A stretch of 64,000 bases of DNA, taken from Myxocyprinus asiaticus (lineage: Eukaryota; Chordata; Actinopteri; Cypriniformes; Catostomidae). Position numbers and translations under genes: made by a program. Under the pieces are notes generated by a model that had not been told where the DNA came from, did not search any database, and worked only from the letters and a program-made list of their open reading frames with translations. The DNA lies in the NCBI RefSeq assembly GCF_019703515.2, contig NC_059346.1, positions 10,573,001 to 10,637,000 on the forward strand, in the 5' to 3' direction. Each line of letters starts with the position of its first letter. The stretch's first letter is position 1. Positions 12,587 to 23,847 of this stretch are shown in pieces.

Positions 12587-13647
12587 TTAAAGGGATAGTT
12601 CACCCAAAAATGAAAATTCTCTCATAATTTACTCACCCTCATGTCATTCCAGATGTGTATGACTTTCTTTCTTCTGCAGAACACAAACAAAAAATTTTGG
12701 AAAAATATCTCATCTCAGAAGGTCCTTATAATGGATGTGGATTGTAATACAATTTTTGATGCTCTGAAAGGCACAGACAGTCAGCATTATTGTCATCCAT
12801 ATGACTCCAGTGGCTAAATGAATGTCTTAAAAAGTGATACAATCGGTTTTGTTGTGAAAAAAGATCAATATTTAAGAACTTTTTAACTATAAATCATCGC
12901 GTCCGGTAAGCAGCAATATGCACGTTCACAAGAGGTCTGAGGTCACGAGGTCTTTCCAGCGATGGCATAGCAACATTCCATTTGTTGCAGCAGAGGCGCC
13001 CTACCTCTGTTGGCATTGCCTACATGTGCACCACCATGTCTCCTGAGCTCTCTGTCTCTCTGAGGCTTGTTGGTCCAGCCTCCTCCATTTCCCTGTGCTC
13101 CTGGTCAGAGTATTCAGGTTCAAATAAATATGGCTGTGCAAAAACTTGTATCTTCTCTTCTCCTCTTAAATCAAAATCTTCTGACATATGAGTGTTCCTC
13201 CTACTCGGTTGTAAACAGCGCTGCTCTTCCGGGTGTGTCACGCATGCGTCACTTCTCGCATAAACATGCCAATGCCAATATGTCACAGACTGCGTGGCCT
13301 CAGCCCTCTTGTGAACGTGCATACAGCTGCTAAACGTTAGTGATTATTTATAGTTAAAAAGTACTTAAATATTGATATTTTTCACATCAAAAGTGATCGT
13401 ATCACTTTATAAGACATTCATTTAACCACATGAGTCGCTGACGTTAATTCTGATTGTCTGTGCTTTTTGGACCATCAAAAATCGTGTTACCATCCGCATC
13501 CATTATAAGGACCTACTGAGCTGAGATATCTTTCTATTTTTCTTCAAATGTGTTCTGCTGAAGAAAGGAAGTCATATACATCTGGGATGGTATTAGGGAG
13601 AGTAAATGACAAGAGAATTTTCATTTTTGGGTGACCTATCCCTTTAA
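12587..13647. mobile_element. TTAA-flanked long palindromic element, 1.06 kb
   Basis: TTAA at 12587-12590 and 13644-13647. The left end is AGGGATAGTTCACCCAAAAA; the right end is its complement with one change. The arms stay complementary for about 400 bp on each side: CAGAACACA with TGTGTTCTG, GGTCCTTATAATGGATG with its complement at 13494-13510, CACGTTCACAAGAGG with its complement at 13305-13320. They close on a GC-richer centre around 12960-13250. Frames in the centre (12982-13333) have no domain and are fold-over sequence. Confidence 0.9.
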
Positions 13648-14068
13648 TGAAAAACGACACACACGAACAGACAAGTTAGGGGCTGTTCACACTAAACAGT
13701 GCTTAATAAATGTAATTTTATTTTTTTTTTATTTTTTTTTTTTCACTTTTGTTCTGGAGGGCCTGCCATGCCTTGTGAAAATGGTGTGTTTCCTGTTACT
13801 AAACTGTTACGAATGTTGCCTACGATGCCTAAATAAAATACAGCATATTCCAGCAAATTTACTTGCTAGGAGAAGAAATTATAAAGAAAGTTAGCGATTT
13901 TGGGTTCAGGTTGGTTTCTGGCTTAAAATTTTAGAGTACCAGTCAGGTCGGGTCACACAGTCTCAGCTACAGGCCAGGTTCAGGCTTCAGCTTAAGGCTC
14001 GTGCACAGCACACCTCTATTCAGTATTCACCAACTTGGTGGGGGCCAGCTACATACAGTATAAAAGAC

Positions 14069-14654
14069 TTAAAGGAATATTCCAGGTTCTATACAAGTTA
14101 AGCTCAGTCAACAGCATTTGTGGCATAATGTTGATTACCACAAGAAATTATTTAGACTTGTCCGTCCTTTTCTTTAAATAAAGCAAAAATCAAAGTTACA
14201 GTTAGGCACAATGGAAGTGAATGGGGCCAATTTTTTGAGGATTTAAAGGCAGAAATGTGAAGCATAAAATTTTATAAAAGCACTTACATTAATTTTTCTG
14301 TTAAAACTCATATATCATTTGAGCTGTAAAGTTGCTTAAATCATCGTTTTTACTGATGTTTTAGGCTTTGTTGTAAAATTGGTTATAAATTTACACAGAA
14401 AAGTTTAGTAAGAGATTTATCATACTAAAACCATGTTAACACATATTGTTTGTCTTATGGTTATTCTTTTGAAATAGTCAGTATTTTAACGTTTATGGAT
14501 TGGTCCCATTTACTTCCATTGTAAGTACCTCACTGGAACCCAGATTTCTGCTTTTAATTTAAAAGAAAAAGACAGAAGGAATTGTATTGGTAATCAGTAT
14601 CATGCCACAAATGCTGTAGATTGAGCTTGTACTGAGCCCAGAATATTCCTTTAA
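14069..14654. mobile_element. TTAA-flanked inverted-repeat element, second family
   Basis: TTAA at 14069-14072 and 14651-14654, with ends AAGGAATATTCCAGG and its complement TGGAATATTCC-like (GAATATTCCTTTAA). Inner complementary words are GCATTTGTGGCATAATG and its partner ATGCCACAAATGC at about 14603, and AATGGAAGTGAATGGG with CCCATTTACTTCCATT. About 586 bp, non-coding. Partial relatives occur at 48.4-48.7 and 51.15-51.76 kb. Confidence 0.85.
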
Positions 14655-15330
14655 CAACAGCTTGTTTCATTTTTTATTGGTTGTATAAAATAAATGACTG
14701 TGTTTGACATTAAGTGAACTTCCGAGAAACAGATAAAAAAGTATAGAAAATGACCCCTTGAAATACTGCTAGTTGGAATAACTGTACACAATCAACTTTG
14801 AGTGTTTCAGTGAAGTGCTCTTGGAATAGCGAAGCCTCTGAGGAAGTTACCTCTCACAGTGTAGTAAGTACACTGTCATTGTTTTTACTTAAAGCAGCTG
14901 CAACTGCCAAAACCAGATCTAGCCTCAAACAAATGGCAGGCATTTTTCACTGCAGTTGCAAATGTTAAATATTATACAAAATTACAAATATGTCAAGAAT
15001 TGCATGCGTCAATGCTTTGTCAATGAAAGGCTGTCAAGTTAAAGACCTACACATATGAATTATCAAAATTTCCTCACACTCCCACATGAGTGGAGAAGTG
15101 CAGAAGACCAAGAGTCTGTTGACAAACCACAAAACTTTACCTTTTAATGTCAGACTTGGTTGGACATGTAATAACATGTAATTCACTGACTGGAGTGATG
15201 TAGCATCTATTAAATTTTAGAAGACAGTATCTTTACTGTTGCTCATCAGACAGACAAAAAAAATACAAAACTGAGTTCACAACATCTTTTAGCCAAGATT
15301 CCGTGAGAGCTGAAAAAGAATTTTTGAAAT
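14655..15330. other. No feature seen
   Basis: Ordinary AT-rich sequence without element ends, coding signatures or notable repeats. Confidence 0.5.
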
Positions 15331-15343
15331 TGTCTAGAGGAAT

Positions 15344-15796
15344 CTTTTATTTATTTATTTATTTATTTATCCCCTTTTCTCCCAATTTGGAATGCCCAAT
15401 TCCCACTACTTACTAGGTCCTCGCGGTGGCGCGGTTACTCACCTCAATCTGGGTGGCAGAGCACAAGTCTCAGTTGCCTCCGCTTCTGTGACAGTCAATC
15501 CACGCATCTTATCACGTGGCTCGCTGTGCATGACACCGCGGAGACTCACAGCATCTGGAGGCTCATGCTACTCTCCGCGAACCATGCACAACTTACCACA
15601 TGCCCCACTGAGAGCGAGAACTCCTAATCACGACCACAAGGAGGTTACCCCATGTGACTCTACCCTCCCTAGCAACTAGGCCAATTTGGTTGCTTAGGAG
15701 ACCTGGTTGGAGTCACTCAGCACACCCTGGATTTGAACTCACAACTCAAGAGGTGGTAGTCAGCGTCAATACTCACTGAGCTACCCATGCCAACTA
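15344..15796 (-). mobile_element. tRNA-derived SINE, full-length, minus strand
   Basis: Read on the minus strand, the element starts at 15796 with a tRNA-like head. Box A (TAGCTCAGTGAG) is at about 15773-15784 and box B (GAGTTCAAATCC) at 15729-15740, spaced as in a polymerase III internal promoter. A ~350-bp body follows, ending in an (AAAT)n-type tail (the TTTATTTATTT run at 15346-15370 on the plus strand). It is flanked by a 13-bp target duplication, TGTCTAGAGGAAT at 15331-15343 and TGTCTAGATGAAT at 15797-15809, with one mismatch. Same family as 31756-32187. The open frame at 15392-15679 is SINE body read as protein. Confidence 0.88.
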
Positions 15797-16066
15797 TGTC
15801 TAGATGAATGTTAAAGATTTGAGTGCCAGCATTTACAAACTGCCTTGACAAAAACAAATTTGAACATATGAGGATCATTCATTTTCAAATTCAGGCATGG
15901 TTTGTGTTTGCTAAACAAACCACTAGGATGTTCGACAATCATTGTATTTCTGTGTTTTTGCAAAAAATACCCAATTAAACACCATCCATGGAATTGTTTG
16001 AGCATAGTTCTCTTTCCTGTGTTGATGCATTTCCTACAGAGCGCAACAGTGTCTGTCTGCTTTTTC

Positions 16067-16640
16067 AGCCATCTTGGATCTGGAAATATTTTTCCTATTC
16101 ATTTCTTCCATAGGGACTTCATAAAAGAGTTCTAAGCCATGGACCAAACCAACCAGCTCCGAGGTGAATCACAACATAACAAACTTTGATTTGAAGCAAA
16201 AACTATTTTAAAAATCAGACAAAAAGACAATGGTTAAAGAGTGTACTTACCAAATTTAATGAGTGAATGAATTCAAATGACAAGAAAATTTTTAAAATAT
16301 TGCTTTGAAGTTGTTGGTTATAAGTATATAATCAATATATGAAACGCATATTGCAAAATATTCAGATATACAAGTAGTTTGGGAGTGTATGGAGACTGAC
16401 TCGATTTTCCTCTTCCTGCAGTTTGTTTGCTGCAATTCTCTGATTGTAGGATTTTCTCCCTCAAGACCATGGGTAGTATAGTTCTTCACAAGAAATTCTG
16501 CTATTAATCACTGTTCTTATAAAATGAAGTTGAAATAACACACACTTATGGCTTCAACCGAAGCATATACCATCAATGAACAACCTCAGAGCTCACGGTA
16601 GGTCTGTCTTTAAAGGTTTATAGGTTGAAAATATTTTTTA
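16067..16640 (+). repeat. Dispersed repeat copy 1, unclassified
   Basis: Matches the reverse complement of 37020-37725 at both ends. CAGCTCCGAGGTGAATCACA at 16156-16175 pairs with the complement near 37633-37652. ATGAAGTTGAAATAACACA at about 16525 pairs with the complement near 37113. The word AGGTCTGTCTTTAAA at 16600 also recurs. The middles differ, so one copy has internal replacement. No coding is seen and the class is unknown. Confidence 0.65.
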
Positions 16641-18475
16641 ATTCTAGAGAGCATATAATTGTTCAAAAATGACATATGCCCTCAAGTGCAAGATGAGTCA
16701 TCAATATTTTTCTGTAAGAGAAATATTAATATAAATTCTTATATATGCTAAAATTAATTTAGTTAACCTTTAGTACACTAGCATACAGATGGCCTCAAAG
16801 CTAACAGACAAGGACTAAAAGCCACAAAACTCTTAGTTTAAATTCATGAGGTCTTTAAGTAGTGCATGGTCCATGAGCCATTATATTGTTACTTTTTGTA
16901 GGTCAGCTCTCAGGTTGGTTGTGCATTCTCAGGCGGTGGGGGAGTGGGACCGGACATGTAAAAATGAGTGTCATGTTGCACATTGTGCGTGTATGTGTGT
17001 ATTTGTGTTTTTTCAGATGGCGCACTCGGGCAAATTCAGAGCCAACCGCAGACCTTGGCAACATGCCCTGTCTGGGCAGAGTAAAAGCCAAGAGAAGATA
17101 CCTGCAATTTGTCATCCATATAAAATAACAGTGCCTAGCCGTACAGTTATTCTAGAAGGCACGCCTGTGTTACTCTGGGGATAATTTTCAGCTCTGCATC
17201 CATGCCCTTACTGTTTTGTTTTGTTTTGTTTTTATGATTATGATCTTTTTCCTTCTTGACTTATATTTTTTACAACAGTTGGCAAGTCACAGTAACATGC
17301 TTAAGACTGAAGAATCCGTTGTTGACTGTACTGCTTTTGTAATCCACTTCCAGAGAAGAAAGGCCAGAGGGCAGTGCATTAATTCTGTCTTTGACAAGAC
17401 TACAGGAAAAATGCCAAGGTTAGAGTTTTTACATGATGTGTAAGGCTTGTGCCAGTCCACACTTGGGCCAGCCAAATTACATGCTAGCTGCTAGGATTTC
17501 ACCCTGTCATTTACCATCAAAAGCAACAAGCCAAACTGGCACGAGCAGGAAATGAATCGCCTATTTTACGACCTACAATATTCTCTTCACTTTCTTGTGA
17601 TATGCGAGAATTGTGAATGAGCAAACTTTTCGTCCTTTGATTCTGCTGGAAACAAACCTGTAGGATATCCAGAGATTAAACTGTGTACTGTATAAGCCAT
17701 CATAGTACATTTAACATCTCAAAATACATACTTAACATTGAAGCATCAGGTTGAAACTTTTCCTAGCCTTATAAGAACTGATTATAAACAAAATTTGAAT
17801 AACATTGATCACATATACTTTACCAAAATTGTTTACATTACTTTTGTTTTGGGTCTCAGAAACCCCAGATATGAAAAATGTTTTTATACATTTTCCATAT
17901 ACCACACATTTCTGATCGGTTTACCATTTCACCCCTGCCAATTGTCTAAGGCTCGAGTGAACTAACAAGTTTATACATTCTTTGTTTGATGACAGAAAAC
18001 AGCAATGCATTGCTGCTTTAAAACAGTCAGCTCAGATGGCAATGGCTTTAAACTTTTATTTTGTGATTATTTGAATGCTTGTAACATAAAAAAATAAAGA
18101 TATTGTGAGGTTGAAAATACTATTTGAGCAGCTGTTTCATTATGACACACCTCTGATCCTAGTGTAAGTTAATGGGAGACCACGGCAAATGTAATTTTTG
18201 CTTACTCTTTGCTCCAACATCAAAACAAAAACGCCACTTGTACATTTCCACAACTTCCCAAATAAATAAAAAAATAGAGAGCGACGGATTATGACCATCA
18301 GAAGATGGCAAATTTACTGTCACTCCCTCAGCAGCTGTATTAGAAACCTCATTGCATCTGTTAACTTGTTTTTAAAACTAATTCCAGGGTAATATAATAC
18401 AAAGTACAATGTACACTAAATAATAAAAAAACTTTACCTTTCTAGTTGTTTTTTTTTTTTTTTGTAGTTTTCGTT
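16641..18475. other. No supported gene
   Basis: Overlapping frames at 16846-17184 and 17216-17443 have no recognisable motif. A T-rich stretch follows at 17215-17275. Nothing else stands out. Confidence 0.45.
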
Positions 18476-18477
18476 CA

Positions 18478-18982
18478 TACACTCACTGAGCACATATTAG
18501 GAACACTGTGTTCCTAATAAAGTGCCCGACTTGGTCTTTTGCTGTTGTAGCTCAACCGCCTCAAGATTCGATGTGTTGTGTATTCTAAATGCTATTCTGC
18601 TCACTACAATTGTACAGAGTGGTTATCCGAGTTACCGTAGCCTTTCTGTCAGCTCAAACTAGTCCGGCCATTCTCCGTTGAGCTTTCTCATCAACAAGGC
18701 TTTTCCGTCTGCAGAACTGCCACTCAATGGATTTTTTTGTTTGTTTTTGGCACCATTCTGAGAAAACTCTAGAGACTGTTGTGCTTGAAAATCCCAGGAG
18801 ATCAGTATTTACAGAAATACTCAAACCAGCCTGTCTGGCATCAACAATTATGCCACGGTCAACCATCGAGATCATGTTTTTATGCACTGCACTACTGCCA
18901 CACAATTGGCTGATTAGATAATCGCATAAATAAGCTGGTGTACAGGTACACTAATACACTAATAAAGTGCTCAGTGAGTGTA
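18478..18982 (-). mobile_element. Tc1-like derivative, internally deleted, 505 bp
   Basis: Ends read TACACTCACTGAGCAC at 18478 and its complement GTGCTCAGTGAGTGTA ending at 18982, both with TA and followed by a TTAGGAACAC word. The interior keeps only the N-terminal coding part of the transposase on the minus strand. The same family is present at 45652-46190 and 53590-54154. It could move only with enzyme from elsewhere. Confidence 0.85.
18654..18905 (-). pseudogene. Tc1-like transposase N-terminal remnant
   Basis: The 83-codon frame contains IIVDARQAGLSISVNTDLLG, then FSSTTVSRVFSEWCQKQ, a helix-turn-helix DNA-binding domain of a Tc1/IS630-type transposase family common in fish. RKSLVDEKAQRRMAGLV follows. 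The second DNA-binding half and the whole DDE catalytic domain are absent: the sequence runs to the terminal repeat instead. It is a remnant, not a functional gene. The same motif is encoded at 53672-53914 on the plus strand. Confidence 0.8.
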
Positions 18983-20080
18983 TGTTTTTGTAAGGCTCTA
19001 ACTGACCCAAAATTGCATCTCTACTTTGTATTACAACAGATGGGAAAAACTTGAACATTAGCTGTTAAGTGGGTTTTAATTAGAGCTGAGGAAATATCAA
19101 CATATGAAAAGAATCAGAAGAGAAAATACATTTAAAAAAAACATTTAATTAAAATACATTTAAAAAATGATTGATACAAATCATTGTGGTCCCTGTGACC
19201 GCAAACATAAAGACAGTAAAAATAATTTTCAACAAAACATAATGGTTAGCTAGCTTTGTACTGCAGAATTAACACTTTTCCTCTTCAAAAATGTCATTTG
19301 AGTCTGGAGTGTTTAAAGCTCTTTATAAGAATGGGTGTTGTCTTGCGTTCAATTTGCATTACTCAGGAGCGAACAGCACAGTAACTGTGTTATGTGTGTT
19401 CTTGTGTTATGTTTACAAGTGTGCTCAGGTGTAGCACCTTTGGAAGTAAATTCCTGCCGGATTTCAAGTGTCTGCTTGGCCATAGGTGACAAATCTTGGT
19501 ACAGTGTACTCAAGCTAATCTTTAGATCTAGACTCATCGATCTTTTTCACACATGATAAATAGGACAGAATGTGAGCACATTCCTGCCTAAGCGCAACCA
19601 TATACAGGTAATAGCGAACGTTTAAGTGACTGATCAAACAAACATGGCACTGTCGTGTTTGTATATCTATATCTTAGACAAGAAAATAAATACTAGAACA
19701 TTAAGTTATGCGTACTACAAAGCAGAGAAAGCACCAGTATATTGTCAGTAGACAGAGTCATGTGATTTGTCATTTAGCTCTCTTTTATCCAGCACAACTG
19801 GGCAAATCAAAGGCAGATTAGTTCACAGTGAGTATCTAGAATTTACTTGAGTCCTCTTAACAAAGTGATAAAGAAGTTCCCTTTTATTGACATTGTCCTG
19901 GCTTTAAAAAGGGGGTTCAGCTCTCTTTTGGGTCTCCCCAAGACTGAAAAATTCATCCATATGCTAGGAATTTCTGATTTGTGTAGCAGTTCAGTCCTAA
20001 CAATTGTCTATTAGGAAATGTTTTATTGAAGCCTCAATAATGAATTTTTGCTGGGGCCAAACTGACCTTAAACAGAAGTA
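18983..20080. other. No feature seen
   Basis: AT-rich sequence. Overlapping short frames at 19335-19556 and 19349-19537 show no motif. No element ends were found. Confidence 0.5.
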
Positions 20081-20084
20081 CATT

Positions 20085-20700
20085 TACAAAAGCAGATGCA
20101 TTCATCCAAAGCGATTTACAAATGTGGAAAACAGCAAGCAATTTGTCGTAAAAAAGTCAACAGTATCTGCAGTATCGCACTGACAAGTTCTCGAAGTGCC
20201 TGAAGTGCCTGAAGCGCTCTTACGAATTGGATGGTTTCAGCAGATCGTGTTGAGGTTGGAAGCTCATTCCACCACAGAGGATCATAGAAATTGAATGATT
20301 GTGAAACTTCGTGCCTCTATGCGACAGGACCACCAGGCGCCCGCTCGTTCATTGACCACAGAGCGCGAGTTGGGACATAGACCTGGAGGACTGAACTGGA
20401 GTAAGAAGGTGCTGTTCCACTGGCTGTCCTGAAGGCCAGAGTCAAAGTCTTGAATTTGATGCGGGCAGCTACAGGTAACCAGTGGAGTGAAAACAAGAGT
20501 GGGTTGACATGAGCCCTCTTTGGCTGATTAAAAACCAGACACGCTGCTGCATTCTGGACCATCTGCAGTGGGTTAATCATGCTAGCTGAGATGCCAGCCA
20601 ACAGAGCATTAAAGTAGTCCAGTCTAGAAATGACCATAAGTAATGCAGACAAGCTAAAACTTTGACAATAGCTGCCAAATTGTTTTTAATCAGATCAAAA
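20085..20700 (-). mobile_element. LINE fragment (L2/Rex-like), minus strand
   Basis: On the minus strand this runs from reverse transcriptase sequence (20652 downward) to a short 3' end with CATTTGTAAATCGCTTTGG at about 20110-20128, the complement of a widespread fish retroelement tail. It is 5'-truncated. It differs clearly from the LINE at 1.5-3.1 kb in tail and residues, so a different subfamily is likely. Confidence 0.7.
20150..20652 (-). pseudogene. LINE reverse transcriptase C-terminal part, broken
   Basis: The 111-codon frame carries VISRLDYFNALLAGISASMI, NPLQMVQNAAACLVFNQPKR and LLFSLHWLPVAARIKFKTLT. This is the conserved block following the palm domain in L2/CR1-like reverse transcriptases (normally LDYCNALLAG; here F replaces C). 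It continues with a proline-rich stretch, LQVYVPTRALWS, ending in a stop near 20317. In the next ~170 bases another frame still reads NFYDPLWWNELPTSTRSAET, the family's C-terminal end. No palm or endonuclease domain is present. Non-functional. Confidence 0.75.
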
Positions 20701-20759
20701 GAAGTGGAAGGAAAACAATAGGTTCCTTCTGAAATTACTAATATTTTTACACATACTGT

Positions 20760-20982
20760 AAATTATTGGGGTCTCTGGGAGAGCAAAGAGAGTAGAATCA
20801 ATCTCAACGGAACATGAGGGTTACAGCTATCACTGCACTGCACTAACATAAGTTCATCTCTGATTAACATTCTGCATATATCTCCTTTTGAGCTCCACAG
20901 AAGAAAAAAGTGATAAGGGTTTGGAACAACATAAGAGTGAGAAAATGACAGGATTTTACATTTTGGAGGAACTACCCCTTTA
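20760..20982. mobile_element. Right half of a TTAA-type element
   Basis: The right end GGAACTACCCCTTTAA, ending in TTAA at 20979-20982, and the inner text TTTGGAACAACATAAGAGTGAG parallel the right half of the element at 11816-12122. CTCCTTTTGAGCTCCACAG matches CTCCTTTTGAGTTCAACGG there. The left end is not found, so the copy is truncated. Confidence 0.7.
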
Positions 20983-21389
20983 AAATTAAGTCAACCGGAT
21001 ATGCTTTACATTGACAATGCACATTATAAACGAATGCACTGCAGATTTAAAGCAAACTGTACTTAAAACACCCAAAGTCATTTTGGAGCATTCACCTAGT
21101 CAAAATTCTTGTGAATCGTTCTCACACCATTTAAGCAACAGTGCTTCTCTCAAGAGCAGTGGCAGAGTTTGACTGTGACCTCAGTGTTCCTCACACCTGT
21201 TGAGCTCTGGGATTAGCTGGCATATCACATCTAAAACTCTCACGCTGCCACCATTCCATTGGCTTCTCTGCTGGGAACTTTACACTTAGTTTGAAAATGA
21301 CTCTTTTTCTCATACTTTTCAAGGGCCGCCAAGCATTAAAGGCACAAACTGAAGAATCCAAGTAGTAGTACAGAAAGTATATTCTAATG
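20983..21389. other. No feature seen
   Basis: A spacer of about 400 bases without recognisable structure. Confidence 0.5.
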
Positions 21390-22144
21390 CAGTAGTTCAC
21401 AATTGGTGGGTTGTGACCCAAAAAACAACTAACCATCTAATTATGCACAGTTAGGATCGTGATCGTGCGGGCATGATCCTGTGAAGGGGGACAGAAAAGT
21501 GCAGTACGTGTCTGTGAGAGGAGAGCTATGAGGATGCACGTTCCGAGGTGCCCTAGAGAAAGACGCTGTATACATGTATACATGTCTCCATTAAATCTCA
21601 CATGTAACAAATTAAATATTTTAAAATATTGTACACTTTTTTTTTTTTTCGAACCACGATTCAAAAGATTCAATCGAAAAATCATATTTCAAGATCGATG
21701 CATATACAGATCGTCAGGATAAGTAAGCAATGCATCGAGAAATCGACTGAATCATTACCACCCTAGAATTTGGACTCAGTAGGTTGAAGGTTGTTCAGTT
21801 GAAATTGGTCTGTGCTTACCAAAATTCGAACCACTGCCCCCAGTGGCCAAAGCTAGAAGTGTTGTTGAATGGATGGGCATGTGTGAGCTCCAGCTTCCAG
21901 GCGAAATCACCACAGAGTTACGCCAAAAGCGAGTTGTAAAGCGAGGTGTCTTTAGTTGTAAATTATGTAATATAGTCACCAGGAATACATATTTTATTAA
22001 CCATATACACTAACCCAAACCCCAACCCTGATAATAACCATCAGTGGAGTTAAAATGGACATCTTCGTTTACTTCTTTATGGTAAACAATTTTGATACTG
22101 TTTTGAAATCTGGTTCCTGAAGCAAAACCATTTGAGAACCACTG
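21390..22144. mobile_element. hAT-like non-autonomous element, ~755 bp
   Basis: The left end is CAGTAGTTCACAATTGGTGG and the right end in complement is CAGTGGTTCTCAAATGGTTT, a classic fish hAT terminus. Candidate 8-bp target duplications TTCTAATG (21382-21389) and CTCTAAGT (22145-22152) match at 5 of 8 positions, so they are weak. A nested patch near 21650-21770, ending ACCACCCTA, resembles another hAT end. No transposase coding is seen. Confidence 0.65.
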
Positions 22145-22338
22145 CTCTAAGTGATTGGCAGGGCCCTCTGTGTCACGAGGAGCACAGCTGTAGACAGACA
22201 CAGAGGGGCCGCGGGTCAGTTATGGAGGGGAGAGGGGGCAGACGGCGCTGAGCAGAGGGCCAGCAATTCGCTTTGCTGGGCCTCTGTGGGCTTTAATAAA
22301 CACATCTACTGCCTGCAGAGCAAGAGCAAGTGCAAAAG

Positions 22339-22339
22339 C

Positions 22340-22378
<39 letters not shown>

Positions 22379-22394
22379 GAGAGAGACAGAGAAG
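22339..22394. repeat. (GA)n microsatellite
   Basis: About 25 GA units with two CAGA interruptions. It produces spurious open frames on both strands. Confidence 0.95.
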
Positions 22395-22443
22395 ACAATT
22401 CCTGATCTTAAATCTGCTATCACAGAATGGCCCAGAAGTTAAA

Positions 22444-22960
22444 TTAATAGTTCATCCAAACATGAAAATTCTGTCATCATGTACTCACCCTCGTGTTGTT
22501 ACAAACCTGTATGCTTCTATTTTGTCATGGAACACAAAAGTAGAAATTCTGAAGGATGTTCAGATAGTTCTTTTCTACTTAACGAAGGTTTTTAGTGACC
22601 ACAGCTGACAAGTTCCCAAAATAACAAAAAGGCAGCACCATAGAATTTGTTTGCATGACTTGTGCGCTTTTATTCCAAGTGTTCTGAAGCTTTGTGTGAG
22701 GAACCAACCAAAATTTGAGTTGTTATTCACTTACTATATTCCTTCCCACCCCAGAGCTCTTAAATCTTATTTACACTTGTGTTAAATTCAAACATGACGT
22801 GTTGTTCCAGGTTTGACGTCATTGACACAAACACCATTGCTTCAAGTGTGTGTTGTAACTGAATTCAACATGGCAGTTTGAATATGCAAAATGGAAAATG
22901 AGAATTGAGAGCTAGCAGCACAGGGGAAGATTTTCAGTGAATAACGACATACATTTTAGT
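22444..22960. mobile_element. TTAA-type element, left part
   Basis: Starts TTAATAGTTCATCCAAACAT, then CTGTCATCATGTACTCACCC, matching the left end of the TTAA family. Further in, GTGTGAGGAACCAACCAAAA pairs loosely with sequence ending near 22950 (TTTTCAGTGAATAACGAC, complementary to GTTGTTATTCACT at about 22721). The outer right end is lost. Confidence 0.6.
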
Positions 22961-23024
22961 CTGTTTCATTAAAGTCACACAAAGCTGATGTATGGTATAA
23001 AATATATACCAATGAGGTTGTAAA

Positions 23025-23847
23025 TGGTTGGGTTGGGGAGTAACGGAATACATGTAACAGGATTACATATTTAAAACACAAAATATAAGTAACTGTATTC
23101 CACTACAGTTACAATTAGCTAGTATTTTGATTACTGAAAAGTATTTTGATTACTGAAGAGATTACTTTACATTTTATTGTAATTTGTTTCATTTAATATT
23201 TAGTCCTTTCAGATGGAAAACATATATACATATAAATTATGCAATACAAAGTGCATTTGAACAGCGGTAAAACACTTTCTTATGATGTGTTACATTCATA
23301 CGAGCAGACAGAGAAGTAAGTTTGGTGTAGAAGAAATAGAAATAAAGCTTGTGTAAATTGTCAGCTTTACGCTAAACTACAATGCTATTTCTAGCCATTT
23401 TACATGCACGTTACCAGGCCCGATCTTAATTTTAATCCAGAAAATTCATGTTGGATCATCATTTCTTTTTTCTAGTAAGATCTTTGATATTAGGGCAAAA
23501 ATCATATTCTTGATCATAATTTTTGAATTGTTTTCCTGTAAAAATATCTAACAATTATTAAAACAAGATCAATTTGATTTATCTTGTTTTAGAAACAACA
23601 CTGCATAAGATATTTAGGTTTTTCAGATAATGTATTTTTAACATGTGTATTTTGTCTTACTGTACTGGCAGAATTTTTATAGTCAAAACTGAAAAAATCT
23701 ACCAGTGCTGAAGAAGTAATCCAAAGTATTTAGAATACGTTACTGACCTTGAGTAATCTAGCAGAATACGTTACAAATTACCTTTTACAGCATGTATTAT
23801 GTAATCTGTAGTGGAATACATTTCAAAAGTAACCCTCCCAACCCTGA
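23025..23847. mobile_element. DNA-transposon-like element (GGGTTGGG ends)
   Basis: The left end GGTTGGGTTGGGGAGTAACG and the right end in complement CAGGGTTGGGAGGGTTAC form an imperfect terminal inverted repeat. TGTATTCCACTACAG recurs in both arms (23093 direct, 23805-23820 complement). The interior has the cyprinid-repeat phrase around TCTAAAACAAGATAAATC. Non-coding, about 820 bp; target duplication not resolved. Confidence 0.65.

Noticed and set aside
13020..13333. Opposed frames of 100 (-) and 88 (+) codons
   Set aside because: They lie in the centre of the TTAA palindromic element; fold-over sequence keeps both strands open.
15729..15796. tRNA gene on the minus strand
   Set aside because: The A and B boxes are the head of a SINE with a long body, tail and target duplication; the acceptor and anticodon arms do not form a proper tRNA.
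16846..17184. 112-codon plus-strand frame
   Set aside because: No motif, and an alternative frame overlaps it. No evidence for an exon.
22220..22423. Frame with long Ser-Leu repeats
   Set aside because: Translation of a (GA)n microsatellite.
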